Assembly: GCF_003713065.1 (NCBI RefSeq) | Contig: NZ_CP033433.1 | Location: 3,287,001-3,351,000, forward strand | Direction: 5' to 3' | Source of the DNA: Cohnella candidum | Lineage (GTDB): Bacteria > Bacillota > Bacilli > Paenibacillales > Paenibacillaceae | Length of the DNA stretch: 64,000 bases | Shown: piece by piece, positions 54,923-64,000 of the stretch | How the letters are laid out: every line of letters starts with the position of its first letter | How positions within the stretch are numbered: the first letter of the stretch is position 1 | Program-made: the position numbers and the translations under genes | The notes under the pieces: model-generated | The model's input: only the letters and a program-made list of their open reading frames with translations | The model's database searches: none | What the model was told of the DNA's origin: nothing

Positions 54923-56236
54923 ATGTTGATGGACTTGTTCGACCGGCTGTTTCCGATCAACCGGAGCATTACGGGCAACGGCGTGCGGGAAACGCTGCAC
55001 ATCCTGGGCGAGTGCGCCCCGATCCGGCAGCGGGAATTCCCGACCGGCACCGTATGCTTCGATTGGACCGTGCCGAAGGAATGGAACGTCAGGGACGCCT
55101 ACGTCAAAGACGGGCAAGGACGCACGCTGATCGATTTTAAAGCGAACAACCTCCATTTGATGGGCTATAGCAAGCCGTTCAGGGGCTACGTCTCCCGAAA
55201 CGAGCTGATGGAGCATCTGTACACGAAGCCCGATCTCCCGGACGCCATTCCCTATGTCATGTCCTATTACCGGGAGGACTGGGGATTTTGCGTCGAGCAT
55301 CGCCGTCTGCCCGAGTTCACCGACGACTGGTACGAGGTCGTGATCGATTCCGACCTGGAAGACGGGCACATGACCATCGGAGAGGGATTCATTCGGGGTT
55401 CGTCGGACCGCGAAATTTTGCTCTCGACGTACGTCTGCCATCCTTCGATGGCGATCAACGAACTGTCGGGGCCTCTCGTTCAGACGATGATTTACCGGGC
55501 GCTGAAAGACCGCAAAGACTTGAAATACAACTACCGTTTCCTCTACCTGCCCGAAACGATCGGTTCGCTGCTGTATCTAAGCCAGCACGGGGATGAACTG
55601 GTCGCCAAGGTGGACGCCGGCTATGTCGTCACCTGCGTCGGACACGGCGAGGCGTTCACCTACAAGAAGAGCAAGCGGGGCGACACGTTGGCCGACAAAG
55701 CGGCGCTTCATGTGCTGAAGCAGTCGGGCAAGCCTTATAAAGTCGTCGAGTGGAACCCGTTCGGCAGCGATGAGCGGCAATATTGCAGCGAAGGCTTCCG
55801 ACTTCCGGTCGGCAGTCTCATGCGCACGATGTACGGGGAGTATCCCGAGTACCACACGTCGCTCGACAACCGTTCGCTCATCAGCGAGCAAGTGCTGCAG
55901 GAGACGGTCGACATGTACCTGGCGCTCATCGAGACGCTGGAAGCGAACGAGACGTACGTCTGCACGCATATCCACGGCGAGCCCAAGCTCGACAAACGCG
56001 GCCTCTACCCCTACACCGGCGGGACGAGAACGCCCGAGCAGAAGCTGCGCATCCTCCAGACCACTCATCTGATCGCCTTCAGCGACGGGCAGCGTGACCT
56101 GATGGACATCGCCGAAACACTGAATCTAGCCGGCAAGGACATGAAGGAAGCCGCGCTGCAATTGGTCGAGCATGGCCTGCTGCGCAACGTGAGAACGTCG
56201 TCCGAGCTGCAGACGGCAGCCGGGAAACGGGATTGA
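54923..56236 (+). CDS. COG4310/DUF4910 aminopeptidase-like protein, canonical copy
   Basis: 437 aa. The start FDRLFPINRSITGNGVRETL is the standard family N-terminus, with VPKEWNVRDAYVKD and LHLMGYSKPFRGYVSRNELMEHLYT. The M28-like centre has canonical ligands: TYVCHPSMAINELSGP, YLPETIGSLLYL, GSDERQYCSEGFRLPVGSLMRT and YHTSLDN. The C-terminal winged helix is GQRDLMDIAETLNLAGKDMKEAALQLVEHGLL. The ATG follows GGGGGG. It is the last gene before a strong terminator. Confidence 0.88.
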   Translation: MLMDLFDRLFPINRSITGNGVRETLHILGECAPIRQREFPTGTVCFDWTVPKEWNVRDAYVKDGQGRTLIDFKANNLHLMGYSKPFRGYVSRNELMEHLYTKPDLPDAIPYVMSYYREDWGFCVEHRRLPEFTDDWYEVVIDSDLEDGHMTIGEGFIRGSSDREILLSTYVCHPSMAINELSGPLVQTMIYRALKDRKDLKYNYRFLYLPETIGSLLYLSQHGDELVAKVDAGYVVTCVGHGEAFTYKKSKRGDTLADKAALHVLKQSGKPYKVVEWNPFGSDERQYCSEGFRLPVGSLMRTMYGEYPEYHTSLDNRSLISEQVLQETVDMYLALIETLEANETYVCTHIHGEPKLDKRGLYPYTGGTRTPEQKLRILQTTHLIAFSDGQRDLMDIAETLNLAGKDMKEAALQLVEHGLLRNVRTSSELQTAAGKRD

Positions 56237-56245
56237 GCGTACATG

Positions 56246-56278
56246 AAAAAAAAAGCGATCGCCTCGATCGCTTTTTTT
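56246..56278 (+). terminator. Terminator of the COG4310 operon
   Basis: GCGATCG (56255-56261), a CCT loop and CGATCGC (56265-56271), flanked by seven As and seven Ts. Confidence 0.9.
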
Positions 56279-56283
56279 GTGGC

Positions 56284-56588
56284 TAAATTGCTCGACCTCC
56301 GCGTCGCTGCAAGTAACGTTACTAGGTATCGCTAAATCGCTCGACCATCGCCATCACGTCGAATTAACGACACTGGGTATCACTAAATTGCCCAAACACC
56401 GTCATCGCGACGGATTAACGATACCGGGTATCACTAAATCGCCCCATCACCACCATTCCGCCGAATTAGCGATACCGGGTATCACTAAATTTGCGCTGCC
56501 TGGACGCGAGCGAGTTAGTGGACGTGGGAGGCTATTTTAGCGGTACTTCGGACTTACGATCCAAATAGTGGACGTGGGAGTCTATTTC
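56284..56588. repeat. 51-bp tandem repeat array, non-coding
   Basis: Contiguous units begin TAAAT(C/T)GC and end GGGTATCAC. They lie at 56284-56332 (49 bp), 56333-56383, 56384-56434 and 56435-56485 (51 bp each). A decayed stretch follows with two copies of TAGTGGACGTGGGAG about 52 bp apart (near 56514 and 56566). The 17-codon period leaves an open frame of 87 codons with repeated LGITK, but there is no ribosome site or homology, so I treat it as non-coding. The whole 456-bp gap (56279-56734) holds no gene that I can support. Confidence 0.8.
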
Positions 56589-56734
56589 GGAGGTTCGACG
56601 GGGGTTCTAGCAAGCTGGGGGTTCGAGCGAACGCACGAGAACCGCAGATTCCACAGTGCTGATCCGGTAGTCGACCAGCGCATGGATCCCGCGGTTCCCG
56701 AAAATTGCCGCACGCTTTTAAAGCCACCCTATTT

Positions 56735-57727
56735 CTACCGAATCGCCTGCTTCAGGTAGTAGGCGAACTTGAACAGCTTGCCGTTGATTTTCGAAATCTG
56801 AAAGTAGGGCTTCTGCGCCGCGCCGAAAGAACGGTAGATTCTCTCGATCGGCTCGTGCATGCCTCCGTGGAAATCGAACGCCTTCCGATCCTTGGACATC
56901 TCCCGGATCGCATGCCAAACGAGCAGCGAGTGAGCTCCGCTCATCTTCGCCTCAGGCGTCTCCCCGCCCAGCAGGTAATACGTGCAGCGGTCGTCCCACA
57001 CCAGGTACAAGGCGCATTGCGCGTTCCCGTCGGCGTCCAGCGCCAGCAGGATTTTCCGGCGGTTTCTCCTTCGGCACCGTTCATCCACCGCTTTCAGAGT
57101 CTCATAGGAGTACGGCATCGAGAACCTCGGAGGATCGAACATTTTGCTGTTGGTCGCCTGGAAAAGGTCGAGATCGTCGCTTTCCACGACGCGGATCCGC
57201 CCTTCGGCTTTCGCGATGTCCGCCTTCACCTTGTCCGAAAACTCCCCGTACACCCGCTCCAAATCCGTCGTATCCTCCAGCACGTACGTGAACCGGGACG
57301 TTTGACGGAACCCTTTCCAATAAAAAATGCTCCAGTTCGTATTGTCCCAGTGCAACTGCTGGTTAAAGTAATCCACCGCCGGAATCTGCTCGATCAGCTC
57401 CGTGTAGATTTCCCTTTCGTAGGACAGCTTGGCGTCCTGGTTGGGAAACTCGGGGTAGCGGATCCAAACCCCCATCGTCAGCGTAAGCTGCGGCATGGAA
57501 ATGACCTCGAACATCGACTTTTTCGTCTTGCGGTACGGCATCGAAGCCACGATCCGGCCCCCTCTTTCCACGAGGGCGACGTCCCAATTGTCCGGTCCCC
57601 CACAGACAGCGTCGAGCCACCAATCCTGATCGAACAGCGGCACGCCGGGCTCGGTGCTGCAAAGCTCCCTGTATTTGCTTTTGGCGTCCCTGGCCGCGGC
57701 CGCGGGACCGGTCTGAAGAAGGCTCAT
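56735..57727 (-). CDS. FemAB/BioF2-like GNAT-fold protein, copy 1
   Basis: 330 aa, two GNAT-like halves. LFDQDWWLDAV, GGRIVASMPYRKTKK, LTLTMGVWIRYP, FYWKGFRQTSRFTYVLED, then LVWHAIREMSKDRKAFDFHGGMHEPIERIYRSFGA and SKINGKLFKFAYYLKQAI. It resembles the GNAT acetyltransferase-like/FemAB enzymes of polysaccharide loci, which acylate or aminoacylate sugars or lipid-linked substrates. Tandem paralogue of the next gene, separated by one base. The promoter is probably upstream of copy 2. Confidence 0.83.
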   Translation of the reverse strand: MSLLQTGPAAAARDAKSKYRELCSTEPGVPLFDQDWWLDAVCGGPDNWDVALVERGGRIVASMPYRKTKKSMFEVISMPQLTLTMGVWIRYPEFPNQDAKLSYEREIYTELIEQIPAVDYFNQQLHWDNTNWSIFYWKGFRQTSRFTYVLEDTTDLERVYGEFSDKVKADIAKAEGRIRVVESDDLDLFQATNSKMFDPPRFSMPYSYETLKAVDERCRRRNRRKILLALDADGNAQCALYLVWDDRCTYYLLGGETPEAKMSGAHSLLVWHAIREMSKDRKAFDFHGGMHEPIERIYRSFGAAQKPYFQISKINGKLFKFAYYLKQAIR

Positions 57728-57728
57728 T

Positions 57729-58745
57729 TTACACCATCATCCCTTGATTGATATTGGTATATAAGGAAACCGTCGTGACGACCGCCGTCACCTGGCTGAT
57801 CGCCTGCTTCAGGTAATAGGCGAATTTGAACAGCTTGCCGTTGATTTTCGAAATTTGAAAATAAGGCTTCTGCACCGCGCCGAAAGAGCGGAAAAAGGTT
57901 TCGACGGGCTCGTGCATGCCGCCATAGAGATCGAGATTCTTCGTCACGCCCGACAGTCTCTTCACGGCTTCCCACAACAGCAGCGAAGACGCCCCGCTTT
58001 TCCGAAGCTCCGGATCGCCGCCGCCCAAGAGATAATAGGCGCAGTGCTCGTCCCAGACGATGTAAACGGCGCTGTGAACGCGGCCTTCCCGATCGACGGC
58101 AAACCAGATTTTGCGGCAATTCCGTTCCCGGCACGCCTTGTCGACTTTCCGAATGAATTCGAGCGTATGCGGCATTTTGACCCCTTGCCGTTCGAACGTC
58201 ATTTCGTTGATCCGGTGAAACGCCTCGATGTCGTCGCTTTCGACGATCCGAAGCTGCTTCTCGGCTTTGCGGATTTCGTTGCGCGTCTTTTCCTTCAGGT
58301 TGGCGTAGAGACGCTCCGTATCCTGAAGGTTCTCCAGGACGTAAGTGTAGCGCGTCGTCTGACGGAAGCCCCGCCAATAGAACGTGCTCCAGTTGGTGAT
58401 ATGCCAGTGGAAGTGCTGGGTGTAGTAGTCCACCTTCGGCAGGCGGTCGATGAGTTCTAAGTAGATTTCTTTTTCGTAGGACAATCGGGTCGCGTATTTC
58501 TGGCCTTTCGGATATTTGATCCAGATGCCCATCGTTAACGTCAGGTACGGCATTTCGATGACGTCGAAGAGCAATTTCTTCGTCCGGTGGTAAGGAAGGC
58601 TGGCGACGACCTCGCCTCCCCTTTCCACCAAAAGCACATCCCAGTTGCTTTCGCCGACCGTCGCGTCCAACCACCAGTCCTGATTGACGAGCGGGATGTC
58701 CGAATGGCGGCGGCACAACTCCCGGTACTTGCTTTTCTCATCCAT
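57729..58745 (-). CDS. FemAB/BioF2-like GNAT-fold protein, copy 2
   Basis: 338 aa, clearly paralogous to copy 1: QDWWLDA, VVASLPYHRTKK, LTLTMGIWIKYP, FYWRGFRQTTRYTYVLEN, LYGGMHEPVETFFRSFGA and the shared C-terminal SKINGKLFKFAYYLKQAI, followed by a unique tail of about 20 residues. A recent tandem duplication with divergent middles suggests two related acyl or aminoacyl substitutions of the glycan. Confidence 0.83.
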   Translation of the reverse strand: MDEKSKYRELCRRHSDIPLVNQDWWLDATVGESNWDVLLVERGGEVVASLPYHRTKKLLFDVIEMPYLTLTMGIWIKYPKGQKYATRLSYEKEIYLELIDRLPKVDYYTQHFHWHITNWSTFYWRGFRQTTRYTYVLENLQDTERLYANLKEKTRNEIRKAEKQLRIVESDDIEAFHRINEMTFERQGVKMPHTLEFIRKVDKACRERNCRKIWFAVDREGRVHSAVYIVWDEHCAYYLLGGGDPELRKSGASSLLLWEAVKRLSGVTKNLDLYGGMHEPVETFFRSFGAVQKPYFQISKINGKLFKFAYYLKQAISQVTAVVTTVSLYTNINQGMMV

Positions 58746-58804
58746 GATGCGGAAACCTCGCTTCGTTAAAGGTTTAGGTCGTTAACGTTCGCCGCTTCGG
58801 AAGG

Positions 58805-60181
58805 TTATCCGGTAATGCCGCAATGCTTCTCGATATCCGCCCACTCGTGGTAAAGCCGAATGACGTCTTCCGCGCTTACGCGGCTGCCCATTTGAACCTC
58901 GACCCACTCCATGTCGCTCTCGGCGAGCACGCTGTGAGGGGTGCCGGCCGGAATGTGGAGCACGTCGCCGGCGTGGATTTTGGAGATGACGTTGTTCATG
59001 ACGAACGTCCCTTCCCCGCTCGCGACCGTCCAATATTCGTCCCGGTTCAGATGAAAATGGTAGCTTGTGCAGTGTCCCTTATTGACGCGTACGGTGCGGG
59101 TGAGCAATTCTCGATCGTTATCCAGCTTCCGGAAGTCCATGACGCGCGACGTTCCCCACCGCTTCTCCTCGTACATGGGCCGCTGCTCAATGTCCTTCAG
59201 CATGTCTTTCAGCTTGGGGCTGCGGGCTTTGTCCGCGACGAGAATGCCGTCCGGACTGGCGGCCACGACGACGTCCGACAGGCCGATTACGGTCACGAGC
59301 ATATCCAGTTCATTCACGACATGCGTGTTGACCGAGTCCGGACTGACCAACCCGCGGCCGATTTTGTCGATGTTCATCTCTTCGGTGAGCGTATTCCACG
59401 TGCCGAGGTCTTTCCAGTAGCCATCGTAAGGCGTGACGGCGACGGATTCGACTTTCTCCACCACTTCGTAGTCGAAGCTGATGGCCGGCAAGCGGTCGTA
59501 CTGCTTCACCATTTCCTCGTAGTGGATCGGCAGGCCTTTATCGATCAGCAGGCGGATGACCGTATCCAGCTTGAACGCGAACACGCCGCAGTTCCATAAA
59601 GCGCCTTCGGCGATAAGGCCCTCGGCCGCTTCTTCCGAAGGCTTCTCCACGAATTTCCGGACGGAGCGGTATGTATCCGAATCGGCGGACCCGGCGTGCG
59701 GGACGATGTAGCCGTATTTTGCGGACGGATAGGTCGGTTGAACGCCGATCAGCGCCAGGTCCGCTTCAGAGGACCTGACGACCGTTTCGAGCTCCTTCAC
59801 CTTTTCGAAAAAGCTCTGCTCCACGTAAGGATCGACCGGCAATACGGCCACGACTTCGTCGAGCGGCGTGCTTTCGATGGAGTACAGATACGCCGCGGTC
59901 AGCGCGATGGCCGGAAACGTATCCCGGCGCGTAGGTTCGACGATCGTCACGACGGAATCCGGCAGCTGGTTGCGGATGATTTCCGTCTGCTTGGCGCCGA
60001 CCGCCACGAGCGTGTCGTCCGCCAGCCCCGCCTTTTCCAGTTGACGCCATACCCGCTGGACCATTGATTCCATCTCGCCCTGCTCGTTGCGAAGCACCTT
60101 CAGAAACTGTTTGGACCTTGTATCGTTCGAGAGAGGCCACAGCCTTTTGCCGGAACCTCCGGACAATAACACGATTTTCAT
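58805..60181 (-). CDS. manC: Mannose-1-phosphate guanylyltransferase / mannose-6-phosphate isomerase
   Basis: 458 aa, bifunctional type II. N-terminal GMP domain: VLLSGGSGKRLWPLSND, SKQFL, EPTRRDTFPAIALTAAYL, LPVDPYVE, FVEKP and WNCGVFAFK. C-terminal cupin PMI domain: EEKRWGTSRVMDF, NKGHCTSYHFHLNRDEYWTVASGEG and HIPAGTPHSV. It makes GDP-mannose for gmd/fcl. The ATG overlaps the wcaF-like stop by four bases. Confidence 0.95.
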   Translation of the reverse strand: MKIVLLSGGSGKRLWPLSNDTRSKQFLKVLRNEQGEMESMVQRVWRQLEKAGLADDTLVAVGAKQTEIIRNQLPDSVVTIVEPTRRDTFPAIALTAAYLYSIESTPLDEVVAVLPVDPYVEQSFFEKVKELETVVRSSEADLALIGVQPTYPSAKYGYIVPHAGSADSDTYRSVRKFVEKPSEEAAEGLIAEGALWNCGVFAFKLDTVIRLLIDKGLPIHYEEMVKQYDRLPAISFDYEVVEKVESVAVTPYDGYWKDLGTWNTLTEEMNIDKIGRGLVSPDSVNTHVVNELDMLVTVIGLSDVVVAASPDGILVADKARSPKLKDMLKDIEQRPMYEEKRWGTSRVMDFRKLDNDRELLTRTVRVNKGHCTSYHFHLNRDEYWTVASGEGTFVMNNVISKIHAGDVLHIPAGTPHSVLAESDMEWVEVQMGSRVSAEDVIRLYHEWADIEKHCGITG

Positions 60182-60798
60182 GAAACCACCGCTTTCCGTT
60201 GTTCTGATGGGGTCGCAGGCCATTCCTCGCCCGCTTCTCCCGGGAAACGCTGCCGAACGAACCGTGCGGGCGTTCCCGCGTGGATTTCCCCGGCCGGCAC
60301 GTCGCGCAGTACCGTGCTCCTCGCTGCGGCAACGGCCATCGTGCCGATCGTCACGCCCGGATACACGAACACGTCGCTCGCGACCCATGCGCCGTCTTCG
60401 ATGCGTACGGGCTTGACGATCAAGGAAAACGCGACGTCCTCCGGATCGTGGCTTCCCGTGCACAGGTAACTGCGCTGGGAGACGACGCAGTGCGCGCCGA
60501 TCTCGATCCGATCCAGGCTGTAAAGCTCGGCCCGGTCGCCGATCCAGGAATGATCCCCGATGGTAACCTTCCACGGGTACGTAAAGGACGCGCTCGGACG
60601 CACTTTCACGCCCGCGCCGATCTTTGCGCCGAATAACCGAAGCAAGAACCGGCGGAAACCGTACATCGGCTGCGGCGAGCATCGGAACAACGTCGCCTGC
60701 ACGAACCACCACAGCAGGACGACCGCCCCGTTCCGGCCGCGCGAATAGCCGTCTTGCCTATACTGATTTAACCGAATGCGATTGATCATTGGATCCAT
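60178..60798 (-). CDS. WcaF-like left-handed beta-helix acetyltransferase
   Basis: 206 aa. The N-terminal LLWWFVQATLFRCSP-MYGFRRFLLRLFGAKIGAGVKVRPSA is the WcaF/colanic-acid acetyltransferase type. Hexapeptide repeats follow (IGDHSWIGDRAEL..IGAHCVVSQRSYLCTGSHD..GVTIGTMAV). It O-acetylates a sugar of the glycan. The start overlaps the 3' end of the glycosyltransferase gene by 41 bp, with AGGTGG upstream. Confidence 0.9.
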   Translation of the reverse strand: MDPMINRIRLNQYRQDGYSRGRNGAVVLLWWFVQATLFRCSPQPMYGFRRFLLRLFGAKIGAGVKVRPSASFTYPWKVTIGDHSWIGDRAELYSLDRIEIGAHCVVSQRSYLCTGSHDPEDVAFSLIVKPVRIEDGAWVASDVFVYPGVTIGTMAVAAARSTVLRDVPAGEIHAGTPARFVRQRFPGEAGEEWPATPSEQRKAVVS

Positions 60799-62062
60799 AA
60801 GCCACCTGAACTCCCAGCTCCGTCACGGATTGATGGAAGGCCTGCATGACGGCCTCGTAGCCGAGCTTTTCTTCCGCGTATCTCCTGGCGGCAAGCCCTG
60901 CCTCCTTGCGGAACGCCTCCCGTTCGGCAAGGTCCCGCAGCCCGTCCGCCAAAGCGTCCGGATCTTCGGGCGGAATGAGCAGTCCCGCTCGGGACTGTTC
61001 CATGACGGCGTGGACGGCCGTCTCCCGTTCCGCCGTCGCGATGACGGCTTTGCCGCTGGCGAGCATCCCGGTCAGCTTGGAGGGCATGACCAGATCGGAG
61101 GATTTCCGCTTTTGGATAAGCATGTGGATGTCCGCCATGTTGAGCAGCTCGTTCAGCCGCTCGGCCGGCTGAAGCGGCAGGAACCGGACGTTGGCCAATC
61201 CGCGGCGCCGCGCCTGCTCCGCCAAGTTCGCTTTGGCCACGCCGTCCCCGCACAGGACGAACCGGATGCGGGGATGCTCCCTCAGCTTTTCCGCGGCGTC
61301 GAGCACGATTTCCAGCCCCTGTTTCTCGCCCATGTTGCCGGAATAGAGGCAGACGATGTCGCCGGGGCCGAACCCCATTCCATCCCGCAAGCCGTTCGGT
61401 TCACCCTCTGCGAGCGGCCGGATGGCGCGAAGATCGGCCCAATTCGGGAAGTGCCGTATCCGCTCCTCCGGCACTCCTTTGGCTTGCAGCCGCCGGACCA
61501 TCGGCTGGCTGATCGAGGAGACGATGCGGAACGACCGCATCAGCCAGCCCTCGAAGCGGGTCACCGCCTTCTTCAGCCAAGGGCGGTCGGGCAGAATCCC
61601 GAGCTCGAAAGCGGCATCTACCTCGAAATCCTGTACGTGCAGCCACGATTTGACCCGAAAAGGTTTCGACAGCAGAAGCGCCATCGGAGAGAGCATTAGC
61701 GGGGGTTCGACGACGAAGAGGATATCCGGACGCCAAAACATTTGGAGGAATAGGACAGGCACGCTGGAAACCGCGAAGGAAAACAGGTGCAGGAGGCGTT
61801 TGATTCCGGACGCCTGCTTCGGCACCCATACGGGACAACGCCAGATCCGCGCCCCGTGCCATTCTTCGCGCGCGTAACGGGCGGCCGAATAGCCCTCCGG
61901 CACTTTCCATTGCGGATAGTACGGCGGCGCCGTAATGACGCGCACCCGGTACCCTTGCTCGGTCAGCCAACGAACCATCTCTCCGTTGTACTTGCCGATG
62001 CCCGTCAATTCGGGAGCGAAATTGATGCTGTAAAGCAGCACTTTGCCCGAACCGGTCTTCAA
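60758..62062 (-). CDS. WcaI-type family 4 glycosyltransferase
   Basis: 434-aa GT-B enzyme. LLYSINFAPELTGIGKYNGEMVRWL and VRVITAPPYYPQWKVPEGYS are diagnostic of colanic-acid WcaI (a putative fucosyltransferase), followed by HVQDFEVDAAFELGIL and YSGNMGEKQGLEIVLDAAEKL. The start is a TTG with a weak ribosome site. Its neighbours make GDP-fucose, which fits a fucose donor. Confidence 0.9.
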   Translation of the reverse strand: MKTGSGKVLLYSINFAPELTGIGKYNGEMVRWLTEQGYRVRVITAPPYYPQWKVPEGYSAARYAREEWHGARIWRCPVWVPKQASGIKRLLHLFSFAVSSVPVLFLQMFWRPDILFVVEPPLMLSPMALLLSKPFRVKSWLHVQDFEVDAAFELGILPDRPWLKKAVTRFEGWLMRSFRIVSSISQPMVRRLQAKGVPEERIRHFPNWADLRAIRPLAEGEPNGLRDGMGFGPGDIVCLYSGNMGEKQGLEIVLDAAEKLREHPRIRFVLCGDGVAKANLAEQARRRGLANVRFLPLQPAERLNELLNMADIHMLIQKRKSSDLVMPSKLTGMLASGKAVIATAERETAVHAVMEQSRAGLLIPPEDPDALADGLRDLAEREAFRKEAGLAARRYAEEKLGYEAVMQAFHQSVTELGVQVAYGSNDQSHSVKSV

Positions 62063-62093
62063 GTGGAAATCACTTCGCTCTCTTCCTTTGCCT

Positions 62094-64000
<1,907 letters not shown>

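Noticed and set aside
56277..56540. An 87-codon frame through the 51-bp repeats with repeated LGITK
   Set aside because: The frame is open only because the period is a multiple of three; there is no start site, homology or conserved extension.
56284..56588. A CRISPR array
   Set aside because: The units follow each other directly without unique spacers, are 49-51 bp long and diverge internally; there are no cas genes.

Overview
The window looks like chromosomal DNA of a spore-forming, high-GC member of the Paenibacillaceae (Cohnella/Paenibacillus-like). The evidence is Firmicute gene families and Shine-Dalgarno sites, a CIRCE-controlled groESL, T-box leaders, an H-type small acid-soluble spore protein, and a B. 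subtilis-like gene neighbourhood (thiL-tsaE-tsaB-rimI-tsaD ... ABC-F ... moaC ... tatA-tatC ... groES-groEL). The species assignment is an inference.

Region 1 (1-20.6 kb) is mainly core housekeeping. It holds the N-terminus of an MBL-fold hydrolase, groEL/groES, a chemoreceptor, and tatC/tatA. Next come a molybdenum-cofactor set (moeA-like, mog, moaC) coupled to 5-formyltetrahydrofolate cyclo-ligase, and an ABC-F ATPase. A DnaA-box-rich intergenic segment follows, then leuA behind two consecutive leucine T-box riboswitches. The thiL-tsaE-tsaB-rimI-tsaD operon comes next, then a Q/S-rich protein, a GyrI-like/VOC pair, a PhzF-like enzyme and a secreted CAP-domain protein.

Region 2 (20.6-27.3 kb) carries stress, spore and DNA-repair functions: a small flavoprotein, a predicted SigG operon (a new 54-aa gene coupled to sspH), Ku, an Lrp-type regulator divergent from an MBL/GNAT pair, a LigD-type polymerase and a cardiolipin synthase.

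Region 3 (27.4-58.7 kb) is a large surface-polysaccharide locus. It encodes Wzx/MurJ flippase, Wzy polymerase, a Wzz/BY-kinase pair and many glycosyltransferases, including one with sialyltransferase-like motifs. It also encodes two paralogous right-handed beta-helix proteins (one with a Tat signal) and a nearly complete pseudaminic-acid pathway (pseB, pseC, pseG, a formyltransferase in the PseH position, pseI). An SpsF/aldo-keto reductase/class-III aminotransferase set lies nearby. A divergent operon holds two aminopeptidase-like COG4310 proteins around an unrecognised 526-aa protein. Tandem FemAB/GNAT-like genes follow a 51-bp tandem-repeat array. Four promoter regions of this locus, and no other intergenic region I noticed, carry a palindrome of consensus GATACA-N3-TGTATC. 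In two promoters it fits exactly between the -35 and -10 boxes, which points to a dedicated, unidentified repressor.

Region 4 (58.8-64.0 kb) is a GDP-fucose module (manC, wcaF-like, wcaI-like, gmd, fcl), cut by the right edge.

Working together, regions 3 and 4 predict a Wzy-dependent surface glycan. It would contain fucose and a pseudaminic-acid-type sugar, probably N-formylated.
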